From contig CAKSEH010000008.1 in assembly GCA_934446475.1 (NCBI GenBank), positions 1 to 64,000 on the forward strand: 64,000 nucleotides of DNA, given 5' to 3'. The position numbers and the translations under genes are program-made. Positions 35,836 through 43,605 of this stretch are shown piece by piece. The notes beneath the pieces were generated by a model. The model worked only from the letters and a program-made list of their open reading frames with translations, was not told where the DNA came from and did not search any database. The stretch comes from an uncultured Eubacteriales bacterium. GTDB lineage: Bacteria > Bacillota > Clostridia > Oscillospirales > Acutalibacteraceae. Within the stretch, counting starts at the first letter, position 1. Each line of letters starts with the position of its first letter.

Positions 35836-38406
35836 TTAATCTCTGTACTCCTCCATAATAAAGGCTTCAAATACATCGCCGTCTTTAATATCGGCAAATT
35901 TCTCAAGTCCTATACCGCATTCATAGCCCTGCGCCACTTCTTTAACATCGTCCTTAAATCGGCGGAGCGAAGCTATAGCGTCCTCACAGATTACTATACC
36001 GTCTCTTACGACTCTTATCTTGCAGGAGCGTGTAATCTTGCCGTTTGTTATATAGCAGCCTGCAATAGTGCCGACGCTTGATATCTTATAGGTATTTCTT
36101 ACCTCTGCCGTTCCGAGAATATTCTCTCTGAACTTAGGAGCAAGCATACCCTTCATTGCGGCTTCTATTTCTTCGATGCAATCGTAAATAACTCTGTACA
36201 TACGGATATCAACGCCGTCTCTCTCTGCGGTTGCCGCAGCTACGGAATCGGGTCTTACATTGAAACCTACTATTATTGCGCCCGAAGTCTGAGCGAGCAT
36301 AACATCCGACTCGTTTACCGCTCCTACGCCGCCGTGAATAACATTTACTCTTACTTCGTCGTTCGAAAGTTTTACAAGACTGTCCTTTACGGCTTCAACG
36401 CTTCCCTGAACGTCCGCCTTGACTATAACATTAAGTTCCTTAAGGTCGCCCTCGGAAAGCTGGCTGAAGAGGTTATCAAGCGTTACTTTCTGCTTTGCGT
36501 TGAACTGTTCGTTTTTGATTTTTTCTTTACGCTGTTCGACAAGCTCTCTTGCAAGGCGCTCATCCGAAACCGCATCGAAATTGTCTCCTGCGCTCGGCGT
36601 CTCGGCGAGACCGGTTATCTCTACGGGAACCGACGGACCCGCTTTCTTTACCTGTCTGCCGTTTTCGTCGGTCATAAGTCTCACTCTGCCGACTGCCGTT
36701 CCCGCAACTATGATATCGCCTGCGTTCAAGGTACCGTTCTGAACGAGCAATGTTGCAACAGGACCTCTGCCCTTATCAAGTCTTGCTTCAACAACAACAC
36801 CCTTCGCCTTGCGGTCGGGGTTTGCTTTAAGTTCAAGCATCTCCGCAACAAGAAGTATGCTCTCAAGAAGCTTATCTATACCTTCGTGTGTTCTTGCCGA
36901 AACGGGAACGCAAATAACATCGCCGCCCCACTGCTCGGGAACAAGGGAATATTCGGTGAGCTGCTGCAAAACACGGTCGGGATTGGCGTCCGGCTTATCC
37001 ATTTTGTTTATCGCAACTATTATCTGAACGCCGGCTGCCTTAGCGTGATTTATGGCCTCAACGGTCTGCGGCATTATACCGTCGTCCGCAGCCACAACAA
37101 GAACCGCTATATCGGTTGCCATAGCGCCTCTCTGACGCATTGCGGTAAACGCAGCGTGTCCCGGAGTGTCAAGGAATGTTATATCCTGTCCGTTGCAGTT
37201 TACCCTGTAAGCACCGATATGCTGGGTTATTCCGCCCGCCTCGGTATCGGTAACAGCCGTATTGCGGATAGCGTCGAGCAAAGAAGTCTTACCGTGGTCA
37301 ACGTGACCCATAACGACTACTATCGGGCTTCTCGGCTTCAAGTTTTCCGCCGTATCCTCGGTAACATCCATTATCTTATCTTCTATGGTAACGACAACCG
37401 CTTTTTGGATCTTTGCTCCCATTTCGGTTACAACTATCTCAGCCGTATCATAATCTATGACCTGGTTCACGGTCGCCATCATTCCGAGTTTCATAAGGTT
37501 TTTTATAACCTCTGAAGCGGTTTTCTTAAGCGCCGCCGCAAGCTCGGCAACGGTTATTTCTTCGCCGACCGTAACCGTTATCGGGGTCTTTTTTATGCGT
37601 TCAAGCTGCATTCTTCTCAGCTTATCCGCCTCGGTCTCTCTTTTAGCGCCCTTGGGTCTGCGGTAATCCTGAGATTTCTGCTTTATCTTCTGCTTGCGTG
37701 TGAAGTTATCCTTCATAGTGCTTGCAGGAGCTATGGTTTCGTATTTTTCGTTATATTTATCGATGTTTACATTAACGGTTCTCGTATCGATATGCCTGAG
37801 CTGTGCAGGACCTCTGTTCGGAGCCTCTCCGCCCTTTTTCTCTTTTTTCGGGGGAGCAACGAGCGGACCTGTATATGGCTTTTCCGCCTTTGACTGTTTT
37901 GCGCCGTTTTCGGTATTTCCGTTCTTCCCCGTTTCGTTCTTTTCGGAAGCGGGTGCCTGTTTTGCCTGCTTTTTGCTATTTGCCTCGTTTTTCTTTTCGG
38001 GCTTTTCGTCGGGCTTATTCTCCGCCTTATCTTCCTTAAGCTCCGGTTTCTCCGCTTTTTCGGGCTTTTTCTCCGGTTCTTTTTTCTTTTCCGCTTTCTG
38101 ACCGCCGGCAGCAGCCTTAAGCTGCTCTAATATGGCCATTTGCTCGGCAAGTTTTTTGTTCTTGCGTTCCTCGTGCTCCTTAGCCGCTTTTTTACGGGTC
38201 TCCTCGCCTGCGGCAAAATATTCGTCAAAACTTTTAACGCTGTTTTTCTTTGTAAGGGCATCAAAAACAAGTGCGGTTTCCGCTTCGTTTAACGATGCTC
38301 CGGATTTTTTCTCTTCGCCTGTAAGCTCTTTTATAAGAGTCACTATATCTTTAGAGGGGATATTAAAATCTTTGGCAAGCTCACTTATCCTGTATTTATT
38401 CGTCAT
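35836..38406 (-). CDS. infB: Translation initiation factor IF-2
   Basis: An 856-residue GTPase. The N-terminal IF2 domain (NKYRISELAKDFN) is followed by a long Lys/Glu/Pro-rich linker (about residues 75-230). Then come the G domain with GHVDHGKTS, DTPGHAAF and NKMDKP, and the C-terminal domains ending near VFEAFIMEE. The ATG at 38406 is preferred over one 6 bases upstream because AGGAGG then has proper spacing. It overlaps ylxQ by 11 bases. Confidence 0.97.
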   Translation of the reverse strand: MTNKYRISELAKDFNIPSKDIVTLIKELTGEEKKSGASLNEAETALVFDALTKKNSVKSFDEYFAAGEETRKKAAKEHEERKNKKLAEQMAILEQLKAAAGGQKAEKKKEPEKKPEKAEKPELKEDKAENKPDEKPEKKNEANSKKQAKQAPASEKNETGKNGNTENGAKQSKAEKPYTGPLVAPPKKEKKGGEAPNRGPAQLRHIDTRTVNVNIDKYNEKYETIAPASTMKDNFTRKQKIKQKSQDYRRPKGAKRETEADKLRRMQLERIKKTPITVTVGEEITVAELAAALKKTASEVIKNLMKLGMMATVNQVIDYDTAEIVVTEMGAKIQKAVVVTIEDKIMDVTEDTAENLKPRSPIVVVMGHVDHGKTSLLDAIRNTAVTDTEAGGITQHIGAYRVNCNGQDITFLDTPGHAAFTAMRQRGAMATDIAVLVVAADDGIMPQTVEAINHAKAAGVQIIVAINKMDKPDANPDRVLQQLTEYSLVPEQWGGDVICVPVSARTHEGIDKLLESILLVAEMLELKANPDRKAKGVVVEARLDKGRGPVATLLVQNGTLNAGDIIVAGTAVGRVRLMTDENGRQVKKAGPSVPVEITGLAETPSAGDNFDAVSDERLARELVEQRKEKIKNEQFNAKQKVTLDNLFSQLSEGDLKELNVIVKADVQGSVEAVKDSLVKLSNDEVRVNVIHGGVGAVNESDVMLAQTSGAIIVGFNVRPDSVAAATAERDGVDIRMYRVIYDCIEEIEAAMKGMLAPKFRENILGTAEVRNTYKISSVGTIAGCYITNGKITRSCKIRVVRDGIVICEDAIASLRRFKDDVKEVAQGYECGIGLEKFADIKDGDVFEAFIMEEYRD

Positions 38407-38722
38407 TAGCATTTCCTCCTGTAGACAATTGCTTTGTTATGGCATCGGCAAAGGAAGCGTCGTTTACGCTGAGCGCTCCGCAATTTCTGCCGACTGCCGC
38501 TGAAAGGGTGGCTATCGAAACATCCTCTAAAACTACCGTTTCGATGTTTGATTTATCTGCATAGAACTTGATTTCTTTAAGGCTCTTGGGCGATATTTCG
38601 CCGCTGACCGCTATAAGCCTTGCTTTTTTCTTTTGCGCCGACTCTGTTGCCGCCGCCTGCCCATACGATAACCTGCCCGCCTTTGAAGCAAATCCGAGCA
38701 AGGTCATTACTTTATTGTTCAA
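38396..38722 (-). CDS. ylxQ: L7Ae/L30e-family RNA-binding protein YlxQ
   Basis: A 108-residue protein with the L7Ae-like fold: LLGFASKAGRLSYG at the N-terminus and VAVSG-type strands in the middle. It probably binds kink-turn RNA. It lies between rnpM and infB, overlapping both by 11 bases, as in the standard Firmicutes operon. Confidence 0.92.
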   Translation of the reverse strand: MNNKVMTLLGFASKAGRLSYGQAAATESAQKKKARLIAVSGEISPKSLKEIKFYADKSNIETVVLEDVSIATLSAAVGRNCGALSVNDASFADAITKQLSTGGNANDE

Positions 38723-38984
38723 CTTTTTCGGTTGCCTCCCTCAGCAAGTCATATGTTTCCCCCGGGACCGAAACGCCGAAACACCTTCTCAGAGCATTCG
38801 TTTTTGCGGCTTTCTCTATACATACGGGATTTTTGCAGATATAAGCGCCTCTGCCGCCGGATTTGCCGGAAGGGTCGGCAAAAACCTTGCCGTCCTTTGT
38901 CTTAACTACCCTTAAAAGCTCCTGCTTCGGTTTCATTTCCCTGCACACAAGGCACATACGCATAGGTGTTTTTTTAACAGTCAC
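38712..38984 (-). CDS. rnpM: YlxR/RnpM family RNA-binding protein
   Basis: A 90-residue basic protein with the YlxR signature: PMRMCLVCREMKPKQELLRV, GRGAYICKNPVCIEKA and a Cys set. Family members bind RNA and, in Bacillus, modulate RNase P. It lies between nusA and ylxQ. Confidence 0.93.
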   Translation of the reverse strand: MTVKKTPMRMCLVCREMKPKQELLRVVKTKDGKVFADPSGKSGGRGAYICKNPVCIEKAAKTNALRRCFGVSVPGETYDLLREATEKVEQ

Positions 38985-39006
38985 CTTTCGGCTACCTCCT
39001 CCGAAA

Positions 39007-40095
39007 TTATTCGCCGAAGAATCCGCTTTCGGGATGAATGTCTATCTTCCAGCCTGTAAGCTTTGCGGCAAGCTTTACATTATGACCTTTATTGCCTATT
39101 GCAAGAGAAAGCTGAGATTCCGGAACGCTCACCTTGCAGATCTTAGGTTCTGTGCTTTCTATCTCAACCGATACTACCTTTGCGGGAGAAAGAGCTTCCG
39201 CAACGAAAGTTGCGGGATCGTCGCTGTACTTGATTATATCTATCTTTTCTCCGCCGAGTTCCTCAACAATTTTGTTTACTCTCGTACCCTTAGGTCCTAT
39301 GCAGGCGCCTATCGGGTCAACCTCGGGATTATCGGACCATACCGCTATCTTTGTGCGAAGTCCTGCCTGACGGGAAATACTCTTTATCTGTATCGTACCG
39401 TCAAATATTTCGGGAACCTCCGCCTCAAACAGCCTCTTTACAAGACTCGGATGGGTGCGTGAAAGCATTATGCGAGGCCCTCTTTCGGTTTCCTTAACAT
39501 CGACAACATAAACCTTTATATGGTCCCCCTCGGTTATGACCTCGTCGGGAACCTGTTCTATCTTCGGCAGGGTTGCCTCGTTGTTGCCTATGGTTAAGAT
39601 TGCGTTTCCTGTTTTTGGGTCTATACGCTCTACGATCGCCGTAACAAGTTCTCTGTTATGACTTTGGAACTCTGCCAGTGTTTGTCCCTTTTCGGCTTCT
39701 CTTACGCCCTGACGGAAGTTATTCTTTGAGTTCTGGGCAACTATTCTTCCGAACTTTTTAGGGTCGAGCTTTATGTTTATGAATCCTTCTTCTACAGAAG
39801 ACGGGTCTATCGCAGCCGCATCTTCTTTTGATATCTGAGTGTAAGGGTTCTCAACGGTATCCACGATTTCTTTTCTTGCGGTAACAAGAAATATTTCCTT
39901 TTCGGGGTCGATAGTACAGGATACCGTATTATTATCGCCGTAGTCCTTCCTTGCGGCAACGATTATAGCGTCCGCTATCTTTTCCGCAATAAATTCCTTG
40001 GGAATACCCCTTTCCTGTTCCATAAGGTTTAAAGCCTCAAAGAATTCCTTATTATCCTTTTTTTCCTTCGCTGTCATTTTCTTTGCCTTAGCCAT
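39007..40095 (-). CDS. nusA: Transcription termination/antitermination factor NusA
   Basis: A 362-residue protein: N-terminal RNA-polymerase-binding domain, S1 domain (about 135-200), and two KH domains with GPKGTRVNKIV and LAIGNKGHNVKLAA. The acidic C-terminal repeats of E. coli NusA are absent, as usual in Firmicutes. The start at 40095 is taken from the family; GGAGG is 11 bases before it. It follows rimP by 43 bases. Confidence 0.95.
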   Translation of the reverse strand: MAKAKKMTAKEKKDNKEFFEALNLMEQERGIPKEFIAEKIADAIIVAARKDYGDNNTVSCTIDPEKEIFLVTARKEIVDTVENPYTQISKEDAAAIDPSSVEEGFINIKLDPKKFGRIVAQNSKNNFRQGVREAEKGQTLAEFQSHNRELVTAIVERIDPKTGNAILTIGNNEATLPKIEQVPDEVITEGDHIKVYVVDVKETERGPRIMLSRTHPSLVKRLFEAEVPEIFDGTIQIKSISRQAGLRTKIAVWSDNPEVDPIGACIGPKGTRVNKIVEELGGEKIDIIKYSDDPATFVAEALSPAKVVSVEIESTEPKICKVSVPESQLSLAIGNKGHNVKLAAKLTGWKIDIHPESGFFGE

Positions 40096-40138
40096 TTTCC
40101 GAATTACCTCCATATAATATGCAAAACAAATGCCTTAT

Positions 40139-40591
40139 TTAAAAATCTTCAAGCTTTACCTTTGCGGCGTCGGCTTTTTTAATTTCAATTTCGCCGTCGT
40201 CGGTCGAAAGCAAAATACCGTCGTTTCGAAGCCCGTTTAAAATTCCGGACAGTTCTTTTTTACCGTCAATCGGCTTAAAGAGCCTGATTTTCACCTTGTT
40301 GCCTTTCATCTTTTCAAAATGCTCGGGTCTCGTCAGTTCCCTTTCAAGACCCGGAGAGCATACCTCAAGACAGTAAGACTCGCTTATCGGGTCGGCTTCA
40401 TCTATAATAGGGTCTACTGCGTGGGAAACATTTACGCAGTCATCGATATTGACTCCGCCCTCTTTATCTATGAATATGCGAAGATAATGAGAAGCTCCCT
40501 CTTTTAAAAACGCAACATCCCACAGCATAACGCCCTGCGACTCGACCGCATCCTTGACAAGCTCATAAACATTATCGGCGATCCTGCCCAT
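40139..40591 (-). CDS. rimP: Ribosome maturation factor RimP
   Basis: A 150-residue protein needed for 30S maturation. It has LRIFIDKEGGVNIDDCVNVS and LEVCSPGLERELTRPEHF, the RimP signature. The ATG at 40591 follows GGAGGG by 6 bases; an upstream in-frame extension of 37 codons lacks family similarity. First gene of the nus operon, behind a leader of about 320 bases. Confidence 0.95.
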   Translation of the reverse strand: MGRIADNVYELVKDAVESQGVMLWDVAFLKEGASHYLRIFIDKEGGVNIDDCVNVSHAVDPIIDEADPISESYCLEVCSPGLERELTRPEHFEKMKGNKVKIRLFKPIDGKKELSGILNGLRNDGILLSTDDGEIEIKKADAAKVKLEDF

Positions 40592-40811
40592 AAATTTCCC
40601 TCCGAACCGTAATAATTGACGCACCGACGGAAACCGGGTCCGTCGCACTCTGATAATTTCTTGTTTTTCTGCCGCATAAGCAGGCAAAAGCACCGAAAAC
40701 ACGCCGCTTTTGACGGACTTGAATTATTATCGCCCGCCCTTACACAGCCGCTGTTTTGACTGACTGTAACCGTTATAATGGCTATTTTGACACCAAATCC
40801 TTGATTCGGTC

Positions 40812-40855
40812 ACAAATTTTCCGCTATGGGAAGTATGGTACCCTGATTGTATTGT
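40812..40855. repeat. Small element R1, copy 2
   Basis: Read on the minus strand, ACAATACAATCA is followed by CTTCCCATAGCGGAAAATTTG, matching the element at 26191-26246. It lies inside the leader of the nus operon, about 60-100 bases after the predicted transcription start. Confidence 0.55.
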
Positions 40856-40873
40856 CTAATCACTATAATAAAA

Positions 40874-40895
40874 GTGAGCGGGATACCCCACTCAC
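40874..40895 (-). promoter_or_regulatory. Hairpin with U-rich tail at the 5' end of the nus operon leader
   Basis: On the minus strand, GTGAGTGGG (40887-40895) pairs with CCCGCTCAC (40874-40882) with one G-U pair, then TTTTATTATAG. It begins about 20 bases after the predicted start of the rimP transcript, so it would be an early attenuator-like stem. It also lies downstream of the pseudokinase gene and could end that transcript. From memory, similar GAGTGGG hairpins precede rimP in other Firmicutes; this is not verified here. Confidence 0.6.
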
Positions 40896-40920
40896 CTTTC
40901 TGCTTACATTCTACCTTTAG

Positions 40921-40948
40921 ATTATACCACATTTTCAGATAAAATCAA
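40921..40948 (-). promoter_or_regulatory. Predicted promoter of the nus operon
   Basis: On the minus strand, TTGATT (40943-40948), 16 bases, and a perfect TATAAT (40921-40926). It lies 20-45 bases after the pseudokinase stop. The region 40592-40965 holds this promoter, the early hairpin, element R1, and further short palindromes close to rimP. Confidence 0.65.
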
Positions 40949-40965
40949 GTGTTTTTTTCACTTTT

Positions 40966-42690
40966 TTATTCCTGGTCGCCGGTATACGAATTGACATATA
41001 TCGTAATTCCTATCTCGGTGTTTACCGAAGACCCGTATTTCGGGGTCTGGGAAAGGACGACTCCCGGCTTTTTGGTCGAATCGTATTTCTCTTCGACAGT
41101 TATATTATCGTAAATAAATCCCTGCTTTAAAAGTTCGAGCACCGCTGCGTCCTTAGTCTGCCCGATAACATTTGCTATCTTGATTTGTTTCGGACCGAGA
41201 CTTATCACAAGCTCTACCTTTGTTCCCTTTGCAACATCCGATTCGGCAGCAACCGACTGTGAAACCACCGCACCTCTCGCCACCTTATCGGAATACTGCT
41301 TTCCCGTTATAACAAATTCAAGGTTTTCATATTCTTCATCGCTCGCTATCTGCGAATAGTATTTACCCACAAAACTCGGAACGTGATAAAGCTTTGTAAG
41401 TCCCTTGTCGGCGTCCTTATCGACATCGCCTATGGAAGCAACGCTCGGCATTTTGTCCTGACTGCTTTCATTCGTCGATGTTGATGTTTTGAACACGGAA
41501 CCTCTGAACACTGTAAGACAAAGTACAAGTGCTATCAAAAGGAAGAATCCCGCCGTGCAGGCAGCCGAAATAACGGCATATTTTGCAGGCGAAACGGGAC
41601 GCTCTTTTTTCTCCTGTTTTTCTGCCTGTTTTCTGATGCTCTCTTCTCTTTTGCTGTCAGAACTTACCTCTTTTTCAAGCTCTGCCTGCCTTGCCGCCTT
41701 TCTTGCAAGCGCCGCTTTCCTCGCATTTTCCTGAGCCTCGCCGTATACAAGCTCGTTTTTAAATGTTTCGGCACAAGAGGTTCTGCTCTCGGGCATAACC
41801 TGCAATCCGTTCGCAAGGGCAACAAGCACCTGCCTCGGAAGCTCATCGGCAAACCTTGCGGGAATGGTCATACCGTCATTCTCGACTCTGTCCGTCGCAG
41901 AAGGCGGAACCATTCCTATAAGCGTTCTGAAAAGGGTTGCGGAAAGACCGTAAACATCGGTATATGCGCCGACGCTCAAATCTTCAAATCCGTACTGCTC
42001 AAGAGCCGAATATCCGTCAAACAGTCTCGGCTTTACATCATTTATAACGCATCTGCTGCTGCGGACGCATATCGAAGAAAATCTCAGCCTTGCATCTCTC
42101 CCGACGGTAATCGTCTGCGGAGATATTCCGAGCACGAATATTCTTTTTTGCTGCAATGCTATAAGAGTATCCACAAGCGGCAAAAACAGCGGCCTTGCCT
42201 GTTCCCATTTAAGCGTGTTTCCGTTCTTTTCGAGAAACTGAGCAAGCGTTATGCCGTTTATCTTCTCGGTCACACAATAAGCGGTGCCGTTTTCCTCGAA
42301 AACCGCAAGAACCGCCACCGTTGCAGGAAGTTTTTCCTCGCTTAGGGTTCTGTTTATCTCAAGGAACTCCATAAGCCCCTCGTTATACGAAAACTTCGAT
42401 TCCGGCACGCATGCGACCGAACCGTCCTCATTCCTTACCGCAACCGCAGCCGGATAATATTCCTTTATATCCACGCTGCTTTCGGTTTGTGCATCGTATC
42501 CTATGTAGGTTATGCCCTCACTGTCTCTTGAAACGGCTTTGCCGACAAAAAACCTTTTTAAAAGTATTGTTTTTGCAGAAAGCGTCTCCGGGGGATTTTT
42601 ACTTTCGCAGTCAAATCCGCAGAGCGGACAAATGCGTTCCCCTGCATTATCCCCCGTGCACGAGGGACAAATTCTTTCGGGATCTATCAT
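40966..42690 (-). CDS. Zinc-ribbon, degenerate protein kinase, PASTA membrane protein
   Basis: A 574-residue protein. Residues 8-24 hold a double Cys pair (CPSC and CPLC), a zinc-ribbon-like knuckle. Residues about 40-315 align with the Ser/Thr kinase fold: the VAIK-type Lys76 is kept in VDIKEYYP. The catalytic loop HRDxxPxN reads VLGISPQT (187-194), losing the catalytic Asp, and no DFG is found where SSICV (205-209) stands. It is thus probably a pseudokinase. A charged coiled region (320-368), one TM helix (about 371-395) and two extracellular PASTA domains (about 440-570) follow. PASTA domains bind muropeptides or lipid II in PknB-type kinases, so a peptidoglycan-sensing scaffold is a reasonable inference. 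AGGAGG precedes the ATG at 42690. Confidence 0.85.
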   Translation of the reverse strand: MIDPERICPSCTGDNAGERICPLCGFDCESKNPPETLSAKTILLKRFFVGKAVSRDSEGITYIGYDAQTESSVDIKEYYPAAVAVRNEDGSVACVPESKFSYNEGLMEFLEINRTLSEEKLPATVAVLAVFEENGTAYCVTEKINGITLAQFLEKNGNTLKWEQARPLFLPLVDTLIALQQKRIFVLGISPQTITVGRDARLRFSSICVRSSRCVINDVKPRLFDGYSALEQYGFEDLSVGAYTDVYGLSATLFRTLIGMVPPSATDRVENDGMTIPARFADELPRQVLVALANGLQVMPESRTSCAETFKNELVYGEAQENARKAALARKAARQAELEKEVSSDSKREESIRKQAEKQEKKERPVSPAKYAVISAACTAGFFLLIALVLCLTVFRGSVFKTSTSTNESSQDKMPSVASIGDVDKDADKGLTKLYHVPSFVGKYYSQIASDEEYENLEFVITGKQYSDKVARGAVVSQSVAAESDVAKGTKVELVISLGPKQIKIANVIGQTKDAAVLELLKQGFIYDNITVEEKYDSTKKPGVVLSQTPKYGSSVNTEIGITIYVNSYTGDQE

Positions 42691-42778
42691 AGCATCCTCC
42701 TGAAAAATTGTTGAGTTCGGACGCATTTATCGGCGTCCTCAAAGCAATTTTAGCACATTTTGCCGAATTTTACAAGTA

Positions 42779-43498
42779 TCAGTTTGCCCTTTCGGATATT
42801 CCCCTGCCGCTGCCGTTTTTCGTATCGGTAACCGGTATCAGTTTTGAAAACACGCAGGTGTGGCGCTCGGTTATATTCCTGTCCTCGTGCAGAGATCCGA
42901 AATACCAGTGTCTGTAATTGCAAAAACGCCCTATTTCCTCAAAATAGCCGTTTAATTTATTTACCCTGTCTGCACTTCCCCGTCTCAGCAGCATAGCGCT
43001 TTTTACCTTTGAGGGCGGCTCGTGAGTTATTATGAAATCCACGGTATCGTTCACATCGTCAAGCGCCTTTGCACCCTCCGCCATTTCGGCAGGCGTGGGT
43101 TCCTCCTGTCTCCACCAGTTGCCCGAAGCTATCCTCATATCCTTATCGACGCTTTCTCCTCCTCCGAAGGTAAAAAAACGAAAGCCCTCGATATCAAATA
43201 TCTGTCCTCTCATAAGATGAAGCAGATTGCCCTTTATTCTATGGACCTTGCCGCCCTTCCACACTGTTACTCTCGATTTGTTTATCGTATCGAGATTATC
43301 GTGCGTTCCGTCAATGAACGCAGTAACGAATTTTCTTTCGGCAAGATAATTTATAACCTGTTTTTCGGTTGCCGAACCGTCAAAAATATATCCGAAGTCC
43401 CCGCATACTATCAGGACATCGCCCTTTTTAAGCTTGCGGAATTCACGGTCATAAAGCCTGTCAAGGCAACCGTGCATATCGCCCGTAACATATACCGT
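42779..43498 (-). CDS. Metallophosphoesterase with probable ACG start codon
   Basis: A 239-residue calcineurin-like phosphoesterase. Motifs in order: VYVTGDMHG (metal ligands D and H), VCGDFGY, DGTHDN (a Gly-Thr variant of GNHD), and ITHEPP. The first ATG (43477) falls after the essential Asp of GDMH. The in-frame codons upstream give the family N-terminus VYVTGD, preceded by ACG exactly where ATG is expected; AAGGGCGGG lies 7 bases before it. A stop codon occurs ten bases further. So either ACG is used as start or the gene lost its start. Everything else looks intact. Confidence 0.75.
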   Translation of the reverse strand, partial: TVYVTGDMHGCLDRLYDREFRKLKKGDVLIVCGDFGYIFDGSATEKQVINYLAERKFVTAFIDGTHDNLDTINKSRVTVWKGGKVHRIKGNLLHLMRGQIFDIEGFRFFTFGGGESVDKDMRIASGNWWRQEEPTPAEMAEGAKALDDVNDTVDFIITHEPPSKVKSAMLLRRGSADRVNKLNGYFEEIGRFCNYRHWYFGSLHEDRNITERHTCVFSKLIPVTDTKNGSGRGISERAN

Positions 43499-43540
43499 AC
43501 CGCAACCCGCCCTTCAAAAAAATTTATTTTTCTCTTTTAA

Positions 43541-43574
43541 TTCGACAGTATTTATAGTATAATGTTATTATACT
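43541..43574 (+). promoter_or_regulatory. Promoter region of dacF with Spo0A-like box and palindrome
   Basis: A TATAAT box is at 43558-43563 with no good -35. TTCGACA (reverse of the 0A-box core) is at 43541-43547, just upstream of it. The -10 lies inside a perfect inverted repeat AGTATAAT/ATTATACT (43556-43574). This arrangement suits an activator-dependent or repressible promoter, but a single box may be chance. Confidence 0.4.
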
Positions 43575-43605
43575 GTATTTTAATCATATTAGCAAGGAGA
43601 TTTAT

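Noticed and set aside
36334..37515. Long open frame (393 codons) on the plus strand opposite infB
   Set aside because: Lies entirely inside the well-supported infB gene; its residue content is an antisense shadow with no domain.
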